A DNA stretch of 64,000 nucleotides, from NCBI GenBank assembly GCA_964487605.1, contig CAZARU010000023.1:10734-74733 (forward strand), written 5' to 3'. Position 1 is the first letter of the stretch, and every line of letters starts with the position of its first letter. This document shows positions 43,473-52,834 of the stretch, piece after piece. This DNA comes from JAJDAH01 sp964487605 (GTDB lineage Bacteria; Myxococcota_A; Polyangia; Polyangiales; Polyangiaceae). Both the position numbers and the translations under genes were made by a program. Under the pieces are notes generated by a model. The model was not told the DNA's origin and made no database searches. It saw nothing but the letters and a program-made list of their open reading frames with translations.

Positions 43473-43814
43473 TCACTCCGGGTCGCCCGGTGGGGGAGGC
43501 ACGGTTCCTTCGACGTCCAGGAACTGCAGACCGACGATCTGCCCATCGGCCTCGTTGCGCGCCCAGACCACGCGGGCCTTGCGCGCCGCGGCGTCCGCCA
43601 GGTTGACGTCGTACTCTTCGTCGACCTCCACCGGGTCTTCGACGATCACCCGTACGCCCCCCCGACTCAGGTTCAGGGTCCAGCCCAGCGTCTCGAACGC
43701 GTCGCGACGGATGGTCACGCGCTCGGACGCCTCCCGGCGCGCACCTCCGCCGCCCCGTCGCGTGTGCGGCACGTTCGAGGCGGCGTCAGGGGGTGACGAC
43801 GGCGGTCGGCTCAC
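43473..43814 (-). CDS. PilZ domain protein
   Basis: Protein of 113 aa if GTG 43814 is used; ATG 43877 and TTG starts further upstream are possible, and no Shine-Dalgarno decides. The two c-di-GMP motifs are present: RxxxR as RVTIR and [D/N]xSxxG as NLSRGG, with the usual beta-barrel spacing (RVIVEDPVEVDEEYDV, KARVVWARNE, IVGLQFLDV). It is a single-domain c-di-GMP receiver. It lies 38 bases upstream (in transcription sense) of the DinG-like gene, so co-transcription is possible. Confidence 0.75.
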   Translation of the reverse strand: MSRPPSSPPDAASNVPHTRRGGGGARREASERVTIRRDAFETLGWTLNLSRGGVRVIVEDPVEVDEEYDVNLADAAARKARVVWARNEADGQIVGLQFLDVEGTVPPPPGDPE

Positions 43815-43910
43815 GAGTCGGCCGAAGATAGCAGACAATTCGCCGGGCGTGCCGGGCGTGACCGAACGCGGCCCCATTGGAGGCGTCCGCCTTGACGCTC
43901 GTGAGGGGGT

Positions 43911-44016
43911 TTGACAACGTGCGGAAGGTCGTTGGATGCCGACCTGACCGCGATTCCAAGCAGCTCTTCGGGGGGCCGCACGAGACCGAACACAACACCT
44001 TGTCACCCCCGGTGAC
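43911..44016 (+). promoter_or_regulatory. TTGACA box and perfect inverted repeat upstream of the 44041 gene
   Basis: A consensus -35 hexamer TTGACA lies at 43911-43916, but only a weak -10 (TTGGAT, 15-base spacing) follows. At 44002-44016, GTCACC-CCC-GGTGAC is a perfect 6-bp inverted repeat with a 3-base centre, ending 24 bases before the ATG. It could be an operator. Confidence 0.3.
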
Positions 44017-44040
44017 GCATCACGGTTCCGGCACGCGCCA

Positions 44041-44478
44041 ATGCCCCCTCGAACGTCCGCAGATCTGAAGAAGCTCCTGGTCGGAGCGGGGCTCGAGGTC
44101 TACCGCACGCTCGACGACCGGATCGTGCTGGCGGACCGCGTCCGAGACAACCTCATCCTCGACAGCGGCGTGTCCGTCGTCATCGAGCCCCTCGGCGTGC
44201 GCTTCGTGTGCCGTGCACAGGCGACGGAGTTCCCCGGGGAGATCGCCGACGGCCTGTTCGGCATCGCGCGTCGCCTCGCCGCGGAGGCCAGAGAGCAGGG
44301 CTTCACGGAAGTGTCCGCCGGGGCTTCGCCCATTCGCGATCCCGGAGACAAGAGCCAGACCCTCGACACGTGGTACGAGGTGGCGTTCGAGCGGGGCGCC
44401 GGGAGCGACGACGAGCTGGTGGAGCTGCTTCGCTACGCGCTGGCGTTGCCGAAGACCGCATCGAACAAGCCGGCGTAG
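44041..44478 (+). CDS. Conserved-looking small cytosolic protein, unknown function
   Basis: Protein of 145 aa with alternating beta/alpha segments (LEVYRTLDDRIVLADRV, VSVVIEPLGVRFVCRAQ, FPGEIADGLFGIARRLAAEA, QGFTEVSAGASPIRDPG, TLDTWYEVAFER). There is no signal or membrane segment. No family is recognised; the C-terminal helix DELVELLRYALALPK is amphipathic. The next gene (isomerase) starts 83 bases downstream on the same strand. Confidence 0.65.
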   Translation: MPPRTSADLKKLLVGAGLEVYRTLDDRIVLADRVRDNLILDSGVSVVIEPLGVRFVCRAQATEFPGEIADGLFGIARRLAAEAREQGFTEVSAGASPIRDPGDKSQTLDTWYEVAFERGAGSDDELVELLRYALALPKTASNKPA

Positions 44479-44561
44479 ACCACCGGGGGGGTGCGTGGTA
44501 TGTGCCGCGCCTCGCGGTCCACCCCCTGTGACGAAGCGGCGGGCACGGCCGGGCAAAGACC

Positions 44562-46259
44562 ATGCTCAGAGCGTTCCGCAGCGGCGGTGTGGCCCAGGTG
44601 ATGGCGGGAGCCATCGTCTTCGCCATCATCATCGTCTTCGTGCTGGAGTTCCGCTCGGGCGCGGGGCAACAGACCGGATCGCTCCAGGTGGAGTGCGCGG
44701 TCAACGTCGGGTCGTCCTGCGTCGCCGCCAAGGACTTCTTCTCGTCCTACGGCCTGATCGTTCCGCGGGGGGCTTCGCAGAAGCAACTGCGCGAGCTGGG
44801 CCTCCGCCGGAAGGTCCTCGAGGGTCTCGTCGAGCGCGAGCTGCTGATCGCCGAGGCGAAGCGCCTCGGCATCTCGATCAGCGAGCAGGAGGTGGACGCC
44901 TCCCTCGCCGAGGGCAAGGCTCACGTGTCGTTCCCGGTCTCCGAGGCGATGCTGGCCGCGCAGCTCGAGCTCGGCATGGAGGGCGTTCGGCTGATCCGGG
45001 TCAAGAACTCCAAGACCAACGAGTTCGACTACGACGTGTACACCCGCTCGGTACGCAACTACGCAGGCCTGAGCCCGAAGGACTTCAAGGACTCCCAGAG
45101 GCGCGAGCTGGTCGCCCACCGCATGCGGCAGCTCGTCCGGGCGCGCGTCCGGCTCTCCGAGGCGGAGGCCTTCGAGGAGTTCGAGCGGGTCAAGTCGAAG
45201 GCCGTGGCGCGAGCCGTCCGGGTCCACCGCGACTGGGTCGGGCGCTGGGTGGTCGATGCTTCGGACGCCGTCGTCGCAGCGTGGGCGGATGCGAACAGGA
45301 CGCAGATCGACGCCGCCTGGAAGACTGCCAAGGAGGGCTGGGTTGCCGGTTGCCCTCTGGTGAGTGAGATCATGGTGGAGGTCGAAACGGGCTCGAGCGA
45401 CCAGACCAAGACGCTGGAGCGTGACCTCATCGAGAAGGCGGCCGCACGCATCGCGAAGAAGGAGCCGTTCGAGCGCGTCGCTCGGCAGACGAGCGAAGGC
45501 TCGACCGCCCTGAGCGGTGGCCACCTCGGATGTCTGAACGAGGGCTACGGCGACGGCGCCAAGGATCTCCTCGCCCACGTGGAGAAGATGAAGCCGGGAG
45601 AGGTCTCCCCGGTCCTGGAGACCGCGCGCGGATTCCACGTGCTGCTGCTGCACGGCAAGCTCCCGGAGGCGGACGTGGAAAAGACGGCGCGAAGGATCAT
45701 CGAACGGCGTCTGGCCGTCTCCTTCGCGATGGACCAGCTCACGAAGGAGATCGGCGGAAAGCTGATCACCGCGGCCAAGGGCGGGAAGAAGCTCGCCGAG
45801 GCGGCCGACGAAATTGCCCGCGAGTACGCGCTCCGCGGATACCACGGCAAGAAGCCGGGCGCGGACGAGACGCTCCCGGCGCTGGAGGACGAGCTACGGC
45901 CCAAGCTGGAGGTCACCACCTCGTTCAATCCTTCGGGGACGGTCATCGACGGCGTGCTGCCCGGTCGCTCCCTCGCGAGCCAGATGTTCGCGCTCGAAAA
46001 GGCCGAGGACGTCCTCCCGGACTTCGTCGAGACGATGACCGGCCTCGCGGTGCTGCAGCTCAAGGAGAAGACCGTCGCGGGCAAGGAAGACTTCGCCAAG
46101 GAGAAGCACGAGGTCGTCCAGGGCCTGCTTCTCGCCAAGCAGATGGATGCCCTCGCCAGGTACGTCGCGGCGCTCCGCAGCACCGCCGGCGCGTCCGCGG
46201 TGGTCAACCCGCGCTTCGCCGAAGAGAGCACCAAGGACGCCGACGGCACCGAAGGATAG
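44562..46259 (+). CDS. SurA/PpiD-like periplasmic peptidyl-prolyl isomerase
   Basis: Protein of 565 aa with an N-terminal membrane anchor (VMAGAIVFAIIIVFVLEF), as in PpiD. A SurA-N-type helical chaperone region (LGLRRKVLEGLVERELLIAEAKRLGISIS) follows, then a parvulin-type rotamase segment around 300-365 (SGGHLGCLNEGYG, MKPGEVSPVLETARGFHVLLL). The remaining ~200 residues are helical. It should assist folding of outer-membrane proteins on the periplasmic side. The M16 peptidase gene starts 2 bases downstream, so the two are co-translated. Confidence 0.87.
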   Translation: MLRAFRSGGVAQVMAGAIVFAIIIVFVLEFRSGAGQQTGSLQVECAVNVGSSCVAAKDFFSSYGLIVPRGASQKQLRELGLRRKVLEGLVERELLIAEAKRLGISISEQEVDASLAEGKAHVSFPVSEAMLAAQLELGMEGVRLIRVKNSKTNEFDYDVYTRSVRNYAGLSPKDFKDSQRRELVAHRMRQLVRARVRLSEAEAFEEFERVKSKAVARAVRVHRDWVGRWVVDASDAVVAAWADANRTQIDAAWKTAKEGWVAGCPLVSEIMVEVETGSSDQTKTLERDLIEKAAARIAKKEPFERVARQTSEGSTALSGGHLGCLNEGYGDGAKDLLAHVEKMKPGEVSPVLETARGFHVLLLHGKLPEADVEKTARRIIERRLAVSFAMDQLTKEIGGKLITAAKGGKKLAEAADEIAREYALRGYHGKKPGADETLPALEDELRPKLEVTTSFNPSGTVIDGVLPGRSLASQMFALEKAEDVLPDFVETMTGLAVLQLKEKTVAGKEDFAKEKHEVVQGLLLAKQMDALARYVAALRSTAGASAVVNPRFAEESTKDADGTEG

Positions 46260-46261
46260 CG

Positions 46262-47560
46262 ATGCCGCGACCGCCCGGGTCCCCGCGCGTCGAGATCGCC
46301 ACGGCACGCCTCGCGAACGGACTTCGCATCGTCGCGGTGCGACTGCCCTGGGCTCACCGCGTCGTCGTGGATGCGGAGATTCGCGTGGGATCGCGGTTCG
46401 AAACGCGCGCGACCAACGGCTTGAGCCACTTCCTGGAGCACATGCTCTTTCGCGGGATCCCCGGGAACGCGTCCGCGCAGAGCCAGGCCCACGCCTTCGA
46501 GTCGCTGGGAGCGACGCTCTCGGCGGCCACGTCCGCCGATCACGGCTCCCTCGTGCTCTCCACGCCTCGCGTGAGCTTCGACGCTGCCCAGGAGCTGTTC
46601 GGCCGCGTGTTCACCTCGCCGGTGTTCTCCGATCTCGAGGTCGAGAAGGGGATCGTCCGCGAGGAGATCAACGAAGGGCTCGACGACCGTGGAAGAAGCG
46701 TCGATCCGGACGAGATCTTGCGGGCAGCGGTGTTCGGAGACCACTCCCTCGCGTTCCCCATCACGGGAACGGCGCGACACCTGGAGAGGTTCGACCGCCG
46801 CGCCCTGCGCGCCCACCACGGGCGGCACTATCGCGGACGAGCGACGGTCGTCGCGGTCGCCGGCCCGCTCGACCCGGAGCGCGCCGTGCGCGCCGTCGAG
46901 GAAGCGCTCGGCAGGCTGGCTCCCGGCCGCACGCGTCGAGCTTCGCCACCGCGACTAGGACGGAGGGGACGCTTCCGTTTCGTGCCGAGCACGACCAGCC
47001 AGACCGAGCTGCGCGTCGGCTTCGTGGCACCTGGGCGAGGCGACCCCGCGAGTACCGCGACGGAGCTCCTGCTGCGCACGCTCGACGACGGCACCTCGAC
47101 GCGCCTCTACCGGCGGCTGTGCGACGAGCGCGGGCTCTGCTACCAGGTGTCGGCCCACTACGAGCCGTACGAGGACGTCGGACTCTTCGACGTGGCGGTC
47201 GAAGCCGCGAACGAGCGTGCCACGGAGCTGCTCGGCGAGCTGCTGCAGCTCCTGGCCGAGCTGCGGGACCGCGGACCCACCGACGAGGAGATCGCCAAGG
47301 CGAAGGCGCGCTACCGGTGGCAGGCGGAGGAAGCGCTCGACGACCCCGGCCACGTCGCGGAGCTCTTCGCCCTCGGTGAGCTGCACGGCATCGGTGCGAC
47401 GCTGACGGAGCGAGTCTCCCGGATCGATGCGGTGAGTCGCGACGCCGTTCGCGACGCCGCAGCGACGATCCTCGCGCGTGCTCGCATGTTCGTGGTCGCC
47501 GTGGGGGCGCAGGGCAAGCGCGCAGCCGAGTCCCTGGCAGCACGCGCCCGGCGCTTCTGA
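46262..47560 (+). CDS. M16 family zinc peptidase (insulinase/processing-peptidase-like)
   Basis: Protein of 432 aa. The inverted zinc motif HFLEH is at 56-60 (His56, Glu59, His60), with downstream acidic ligand candidates in VREEINEG (134-138). The inactive-like second half has LCYQVSAHYEPYEDVGLF, the conserved R/Y substrate site of the family. Length fits PqqL/YmxG-type single-chain members. There is no signal peptide, so it is probably cytosolic. Stop and start of the neighbouring isomerase gene are 2 bases apart. Confidence 0.92.
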   Translation: MPRPPGSPRVEIATARLANGLRIVAVRLPWAHRVVVDAEIRVGSRFETRATNGLSHFLEHMLFRGIPGNASAQSQAHAFESLGATLSAATSADHGSLVLSTPRVSFDAAQELFGRVFTSPVFSDLEVEKGIVREEINEGLDDRGRSVDPDEILRAAVFGDHSLAFPITGTARHLERFDRRALRAHHGRHYRGRATVVAVAGPLDPERAVRAVEEALGRLAPGRTRRASPPRLGRRGRFRFVPSTTSQTELRVGFVAPGRGDPASTATELLLRTLDDGTSTRLYRRLCDERGLCYQVSAHYEPYEDVGLFDVAVEAANERATELLGELLQLLAELRDRGPTDEEIAKAKARYRWQAEEALDDPGHVAELFALGELHGIGATLTERVSRIDAVSRDAVRDAAATILARARMFVVAVGAQGKRAAESLAARARRF

Positions 47561-47585
47561 CGCCGGAGGGCGAGCGCGTCGGCGG

Positions 47586-48221
47586 TCAGCGCATCCCGGG
47601 ACGGGGCGCGCGCGCCTCGACTCCTCGGGCCACGAGGCGGGACGGAACACCGCCGGCGACCAGTCCCAGGCGGCGACCCACTTCCGCTTCCGCACCCGCA
47701 CCGGTCGCTCGCGTGGTGAACTCCATGGCGACGCACTGCCGGACGTTGGCGCCGAACAGCAACACGAACCCCGAGAGGCTCGTGGAGCCCCGCTCCGGGA
47801 CGACGCCGACGAGGACCCGCGACGCGTACCCCGCGGGCGCCTCGACCATCTGGTCGTCCACCACGACGTCGTGGTCGGCGACGGCGATCTCCTTTCGCCA
47901 TCCTCGGGCAACGGTTTCGCAGCGCGCGGGAGTGGCGAGCGAGCCCTCGCGCCACGACCGCACGCGCAACACGGATTCGCTGCCGGGGTGCGTCGCCACC
48001 AGCCAGCGTTCCGACCGGTCGTCGATGCGCCACTCGTCGGCCTCGGGCAGTGCGAACTCCAAGGAAAAGCGCGGTGCGACGAACCGCTGCCACCCGACGT
48101 CCTCGAGATCCCTGGTCGCCGGCGGCGCTTGGGGGTGCGCTGCAAGCGCTCGCGGAGGTGTGGAAGCGCGGCTGCCGCACGCGGCAGCGAGCAGGACGAG
48201 CAGGACGCTCACCGCACGCAT
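47586..48221 (-). CDS. Predicted lipoprotein, unknown function
   Basis: Protein of 211 aa from ATG 48221. The signal ends LAAAC (Cys15). The mature part is beta-rich (FVAPRFSLEFALPEADEWRI, ERWLVATHPGSESVLRVRSW, TSLSGFVLLFGANVRQC) with one internal Cys pair. It resembles the C-terminal type of lipoprotein encoded at 29519-30163 only in overall layout. It converges with the M16 gene and is divergent from the kinase gene. Confidence 0.72.
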   Translation of the reverse strand: MRAVSVLLVLLAAACGSRASTPPRALAAHPQAPPATRDLEDVGWQRFVAPRFSLEFALPEADEWRIDDRSERWLVATHPGSESVLRVRSWREGSLATPARCETVARGWRKEIAVADHDVVVDDQMVEAPAGYASRVLVGVVPERGSTSLSGFVLLFGANVRQCVAMEFTTRATGAGAEAEVGRRLGLVAGGVPSRLVARGVEARAPRPGMR

Positions 48222-48456
48222 CGCACGCGCGTGAAACGTTCGCGATGGGCGTGGCCGGTCCCGTGCAACGGTCGGGCGTCTCGCCAGATCACGGTTTCCT
48301 GTTCGAGCATCGGTAACGGGCTTGTCCCCCGGGAGCTGTGGCCGGCGCCGAATCACCGGCCCGGCGGCGCGCGGAACATAGCGGCACGACCGGCGACGGT
48401 CGAGGTTTCCGCGGGTTGCGACGAACTCGGGGAGACGGGGCCCTCTGGCCGATGGA

Positions 48457-48485
48457 TTGGACCTGCGAGCGCGGAGGAATAGAAT
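48457..48485 (+). promoter_or_regulatory. Putative promoter of the Ser/Thr kinase gene
   Basis: TTGGAC (48457-48462), a 17-base spacer and TAGAAT (48480-48485, 5/6 match to TATAAT). The predicted start near 48492 fits translation from ATG 48511 and makes the in-frame TTG 48457 an unlikely start. Confidence 0.45.
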
Positions 48486-48510
48486 CACCGCTCGCCGGGG
48501 CAGAGCTCGA

Positions 48511-50115
48511 ATGCACGATCCGAACAGTCACTCGAGCGGAACGTCGGACACCGAGCGACCTCCCGCGCACCCCGCGACCGGGGGGCTGGAGGGGTCGCTC
48601 GTCGCGAACCGGTACCAGCTCGTGCGGCTGCTCGGGCAGGGTGGGATGGGCGCCGTCTACGAGGCGCGCAACACCATGACGCTCAAGCGCGTCGCGGTGA
48701 AGATGCTCCTGTCGCCGGAGCTGGCGGGCCACGAGGGCGTCATCAAGCGCTTCTTCCGGGAGGCCCAGGCGAGTTCGATCGTCGAGAGCGATCACATCGT
48801 CCAGATCTTCGACTCCGGATCGGATCCCATCACGGGGTACCCGTACATGGTGATGGAGATGCTTCAGGGGGAGGACCTGGAGCACACCATCAACCGGCTC
48901 GGGGCGCTGCACCCCATGGTCGCCGCGAAGCTCGCCCTGCAGGCGGCGGTCGGGCTCGGGAGGGCGCACGAGAAGGGCATCGTCCACCGGGACATCAAGC
49001 CCGCCAACCTCTACCTCACCGGCCGAGACTCCGGCGATCTCATCGTGAAGGTCCTCGACTTCGGGATCGCCAAGGTGAAGATGGAGAACTTCGCGGAGAC
49101 GTCCCAGGGGCTCACGCGAACCGGGAGCATGCTGGGGACCCCCATCTACATGTCCCCGGAGCAGGCCCGCGGCGCCTCCAAGATCGACTCGCGCAGCGAC
49201 GTCTGGTCGCTGGGGGTCGTGATGTACGAAATGCTGAGCGGCCAGCTCCCCTACGCCGATGCGACGTCACTCGGCGAGCTCATGGTGAGCATCATCACGG
49301 CCGACATCCCACTGCTGCAGGACAAGGCACCGTGGGTGCCGCCGGAGCTCGCCGAGATCACCCATCGCGCGATGTCGCGCGACCTCAATCTCCGATACCA
49401 GACCGCGAACGAGCTTCGCGACGCGCTCGGCGCCATCGTCCCCGACGGCGGCACCATCACCCCGCCGATGCTCGTGGGGGTCGGCGAGGAGTTCCGTGCG
49501 TACATCGCGCCGCGGCTGCAGCTGAGCGACGACGGACTGCTCCGGGCGACCCAGCGCACCGGCCTTTCGATGACCCAGAGCCAGCCCGGGCTCACCGCCC
49601 CAAAGAAGAGCTCGGCGGGGCTGGTCGTGGGCCTGGGTGTCACCGCCGTCGTCGTCCTGGGTGGCGGCCTGGCGGCGTGGCGAGTGTCCGCCGACCGGGG
49701 AGAACCTGCGGCTCCCGCGACCGTCGTGATCAGCGCCGAACCACAGGTCATCGAGAAGACGATCTCGGTGAAAGAGCGAAAATCCTTCGACCTGAAGATC
49801 GACCCCGCCGACGCCGTCATCACCGTGGACGGGCAGCGCGGCGACGCGAAGGAAGGAAAGCTCACCCTGGAGGGGGACGTGGGCTCGACGCGAAAGCTCG
49901 TCGTCGAGGCGCACGGCCAGCGCGTCGAGAAGACCGTCGCCATCACGCAGACCGGGCTGATCCCGGAGGCGATCGAGATCAAGGCGCCCGCCCGGGCCGC
50001 GGGACGTCCCGTGGCCGCCGCACCCGCGGCGGCCGCAGCCCCCAAGCCTCCGGAAGCCGCCCCGAAAGCTGCCCCGAAACCGGTCAGCCCCAAGATCGAC
50101 ACCGAGTTTCGCTGA
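48511..50115 (+). CDS. Serine/threonine protein kinase, single-pass membrane
   Basis: Protein of 534 aa. The kinase domain (~34-310) has GQGGMG (42-47), the VAVK lysine at 64, HRDIKPAN with catalytic Asp161, DFG at 183-185, and APE-like SPEQA. All catalytic residues are present, so it should be active. A TM helix (about 367-391) follows a short juxtamembrane region. The periplasmic part has a PEGA-like segment (KIDPADAVITVDGQRGD) and an Ala/Pro/Lys tail. Typical PknB-type signalling kinase of myxobacteria. The next gene encodes a PEGA protein. Confidence 0.92.
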   Translation: MHDPNSHSSGTSDTERPPAHPATGGLEGSLVANRYQLVRLLGQGGMGAVYEARNTMTLKRVAVKMLLSPELAGHEGVIKRFFREAQASSIVESDHIVQIFDSGSDPITGYPYMVMEMLQGEDLEHTINRLGALHPMVAAKLALQAAVGLGRAHEKGIVHRDIKPANLYLTGRDSGDLIVKVLDFGIAKVKMENFAETSQGLTRTGSMLGTPIYMSPEQARGASKIDSRSDVWSLGVVMYEMLSGQLPYADATSLGELMVSIITADIPLLQDKAPWVPPELAEITHRAMSRDLNLRYQTANELRDALGAIVPDGGTITPPMLVGVGEEFRAYIAPRLQLSDDGLLRATQRTGLSMTQSQPGLTAPKKSSAGLVVGLGVTAVVVLGGGLAAWRVSADRGEPAAPATVVISAEPQVIEKTISVKERKSFDLKIDPADAVITVDGQRGDAKEGKLTLEGDVGSTRKLVVEAHGQRVEKTVAITQTGLIPEAIEIKAPARAAGRPVAAAPAAAAAPKPPEAAPKAAPKPVSPKIDTEFR

Positions 50116-50153
50116 CGACGCTCCGCCCTCGCGTCTGATAGCGTCCGGGGTCC

Positions 50154-52025
50154 ATGGCTCGCGGGCTCGGTCAGTGGTGGGTCTCCGTCGTCGTGGTGGC
50201 GCTCGTCACGCTCGTCGCGGGCGCCGCGCCCGGTCAGCCCGCGGAAGGTGCGCCGCCTCCCACCGAAGCACCCGCAGCGTCGCCCGCCGACGCGGATCTC
50301 GAGAAGCGCAAGGAGGACGCCAAGCAGCACTTCTTCCGTGGCATCGAGCACGTCCAGAACGAGGACTGGGACGCGGCGCTGGCGGAGTTCCTCCGTTCGC
50401 GCGAGCTCTACCCCGGCATCGCCTCGCTGAAGAACGGCGCCGTCGCGCTCCGGCAGCTCAAGCGCTACGCGGAGTCGATCGAGATGTACCAGGAGCTGCT
50501 GCGCGAGTTCGGTGGATCGCTGCGACCGGACGAACGCAAGCAGGTCGAGGACGCGATGACGCAGCTGCAGGGCAACGTCGGCGAGATCGCCGTGTCGTCC
50601 GATCAGGCGGGCTCGACGGTCATCGTCGACGGTCAGGAGCGTGGCACGACGCCCCTACCGAAGGCGATCGTCGTGAACGCCGGAACCCACGCCGTTCGCG
50701 TGTACAAGGAGGGGTTCGTCCCTTTCGAGGTGCAGCTCCTCGTCGCCGGGCAGCAGAAGAAGAGCGTGGAGGCGAAGCTCAAGGCGCTCACGAGCTCGGG
50801 CCGCCTGCGCGTCACGGAGTCCACGGGGCTCCCGCTCGATGTCGTCGTGGACGGCGCGGTCGTGGGTCAGGCACCCTGGGAGGGCACCCTGGCGGTGGGG
50901 ACGCACACCGTGTACCTCCGGGGTAAGGACGAGATGGGGACGCCGCCGAGCGCCGCGACCGTCTTCGCCAACCAGACGAGCAACCTGGCGCTCAAGGCCG
51001 CGAAGCTCGACGCGGAACTCCGCATCGAACCGACGCCGACGAACGCGCGCGTGGACATCGACGGCGTCCAGGTCGGCAACGGAGTCTGGGAGGGGCGCCT
51101 CAAGAGCGGCGACCACAAGGTCGAGGTGACGGCCAAGGGCTTCCTGGCGTTCCGGCGAGACGTCGCGGTCCGCAGTGGTCAGCGCGAGGTCGTCACCGTC
51201 GCGCTCCAGCGCGACCTCAGCGACCCCCTGTGGCGCGAGAGCTACTTCGTCCCGCACCTCTACGTCGAGGCCGTGGGTGGACCCGCCATGTCGCCGAGCT
51301 TCGGCGGCGCGGCGGACAACGCCTGCGCCCGCGGCGAGTGCAGCGCTCGGTCTCGCCCGTTCGGGTTCCTCGTCGGCGCGCGCGGCGGCTACCAGCTCAC
51401 GAGTGGCCTCGGGGTGGAGCTCTTCCTCGGCTACTGGCAGATGAAGGAGAGCGTGACACGATCGGCAGAGGCGACGAGCGACGTCCCGATCACCGCGAAG
51501 GACTACGAGGATGGTACGCGTTTCGCGGGAGCCGTCGCGGCTCTGTCCGCGAGCTACCAGTTCTTCGAGAAGACTCCCCTGGTGTTCCGCGTCTGGGCGG
51601 GCGCGGCGCGTGTCCGTGCCTCCTACACGAACGACGGTACGTTCACCGGGATCACCACCAGCCGCACGTCACCGGATCAGGCCCTCATCTTCCAGGAGCG
51701 GATTTCCATCCCGGAGAAGAGCGAGAACATCTGGCTGCCGCTCATCGGCCCCGAAGTGCGCTTCGGCTATCGCTTCAGCAAGGCGCTGGCGGTGGACCTC
51801 GGGGTCGCCGGATTTCTGCTGTTTCCGCCCGAGGCCCTCCGCAAGGACGCTGCGACCGGCGGCGACGAGCGCAAGCGCCCGCTGGCGGACACCGAAGACG
51901 CCTTTCGGCGCCCCGACGGCACGCTGGAGGACGGGCGCCCGGGCCTGGCGCGCCTGCCGAAGGAGGCGGGCTTCGGCACGTCCTTCGGAATTCTTCCGAC
52001 GATCGGCCTGCGGCTCGACCTCTGA
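50154..52025 (+). CDS. TPR / triple PEGA / beta-barrel envelope protein
   Basis: Protein of 623 aa. The signal peptide is ~1-27 (AGAAPGQ). TPR-like helices (FFRGIEHVQNEDWDAALAEF, RQLKRYAESIEMYQELL) cover ~50-130. Three PEGA repeats follow: GSTVIVDGQERGTTPL, PLDVVVDGAVVGQAPWEG and ARVDIDGVQVGNGVWEG. The last ~250 residues look like an outer-membrane barrel (GFLVGARGGYQL, GVELFLGYWQM, PEVRFGYRFS) ending GLRLDL. It lies 38 bases after the kinase gene and is followed by a terminator, so the two probably form a unit. Confidence 0.82.
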   Translation: MARGLGQWWVSVVVVALVTLVAGAAPGQPAEGAPPPTEAPAASPADADLEKRKEDAKQHFFRGIEHVQNEDWDAALAEFLRSRELYPGIASLKNGAVALRQLKRYAESIEMYQELLREFGGSLRPDERKQVEDAMTQLQGNVGEIAVSSDQAGSTVIVDGQERGTTPLPKAIVVNAGTHAVRVYKEGFVPFEVQLLVAGQQKKSVEAKLKALTSSGRLRVTESTGLPLDVVVDGAVVGQAPWEGTLAVGTHTVYLRGKDEMGTPPSAATVFANQTSNLALKAAKLDAELRIEPTPTNARVDIDGVQVGNGVWEGRLKSGDHKVEVTAKGFLAFRRDVAVRSGQREVVTVALQRDLSDPLWRESYFVPHLYVEAVGGPAMSPSFGGAADNACARGECSARSRPFGFLVGARGGYQLTSGLGVELFLGYWQMKESVTRSAEATSDVPITAKDYEDGTRFAGAVAALSASYQFFEKTPLVFRVWAGAARVRASYTNDGTFTGITTSRTSPDQALIFQERISIPEKSENIWLPLIGPEVRFGYRFSKALAVDLGVAGFLLFPPEALRKDAATGGDERKRPLADTEDAFRRPDGTLEDGRPGLARLPKEAGFGTSFGILPTIGLRLDL

Positions 52026-52344
52026 TCGCAGGGCGCCGCGGCACGGGCCGCCACGGGCGCTTTTTTTGTCTGGCGCGCCGGAGCGCTGTGGTAGTGCTTC
52101 GGACGCCAGTGCTGACGACCTCGCGGTCGCCCGGTGGCCGAGGCGGGAAGGAGCCTGCGGAGCCACGCAGCACTTGGGGATTCGCGCGGAGCGTCGTCAC
52201 GGCCTTCGCCCCTCATCTCCCGAGCACCCGAGCATGGAAGGACAGCGCCAGGGATCCGGTCGTCGCCGAAGGCGGCGCACGCGCGGGACACGCCACGCGG
52301 CGGAGCCCGATTTGATCGTCGCTCGTCGTCCGGACTCCCCTCTG
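52026..52344 (+). other. Intergenic region after the kinase/PEGA unit
   Basis: About 320 bases. Besides the terminator at its start, no convincing gene is visible. An in-frame ATG at 52234 would extend the next gene by 37 Arg-rich residues but has no Shine-Dalgarno. No clear promoter was found. Confidence 0.4.
52033..52067 (+). terminator. Rho-independent terminator
   Basis: A GC-rich interrupted hairpin (GCGCC.GCGGC pairing with GCC..GGGCGC, 52033-52060) is followed directly by seven T (52061-52067). It sits 8 bases after the stop of the PEGA protein gene. Confidence 0.75.
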
Positions 52345-52821
52345 ATGAGCAAGGCGGCCCGGGCCGTCGTCGCGTCCGCACAGCCGCGACGCGCGTCGCA
52401 GCACCCCGAGGCCGGCGTCGAGACGAGCACGGACGCGACGGTCGTGGCCGAAGCGCCGAGAAGGCGCGCCGCCCGGATCGTCTCCATCCAGCGACCCGAC
52501 GGGGACCGCGAGGACCGGCGGCGGCAGCTCCTTCGGCAGCTCACGACGAGTGACGGCCGCGCGGCCATCGCCCGTGTGGCCGACCTGATGATCGCCGAAG
52601 GGTTCGAGTTTCCCGCGGATCAGGAGGTTCAGCTGCAGCTGCTCGAGCACCACGACGAGGAGATCGTCAGGTCGGCGATCTCGTCGCTGACGGACCTCTT
52701 GCGGAGCGAGCCGCCCTTCAAGAAGCCCGTGCTGACGCAGCGCCTTCGCCGCCTGGAAGAGCACGGCGACGAGGCGGTCACGCGAAGCGCCTCCGCCGAG
52801 CTGCGCCGCTCCCTGCGCTGA
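52345..52821 (+). CDS. Small helical-repeat-like protein, unknown function
   Basis: Protein of 158 aa from ATG 52345; start uncertain. The first ~60 residues are disordered and Arg/Ala-rich. The rest is helical with ARM/HEAT-like spacing (REDRRRQLLRQLTTSDGRAA, ADQEVQLQLLEHHDEEIV, RSAISSLTDLLRSEPPFKK, RLRRLEEHGDEAVTRSAS). No family is recognised. It is followed 13 bases later by the Cys-rich gene. Confidence 0.6.
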   Translation: MSKAARAVVASAQPRRASQHPEAGVETSTDATVVAEAPRRRAARIVSIQRPDGDREDRRRQLLRQLTTSDGRAAIARVADLMIAEGFEFPADQEVQLQLLEHHDEEIVRSAISSLTDLLRSEPPFKKPVLTQRLRRLEEHGDEAVTRSASAELRRSLR

Positions 52822-52834
52822 AACGGAGGGGGAC

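Noticed and set aside
52234..52344. Upstream start at ATG 52234 for the small helical protein
   Set aside because: It adds a poly-Arg stretch with no Shine-Dalgarno, so ATG 52345 is used, with low certainty.
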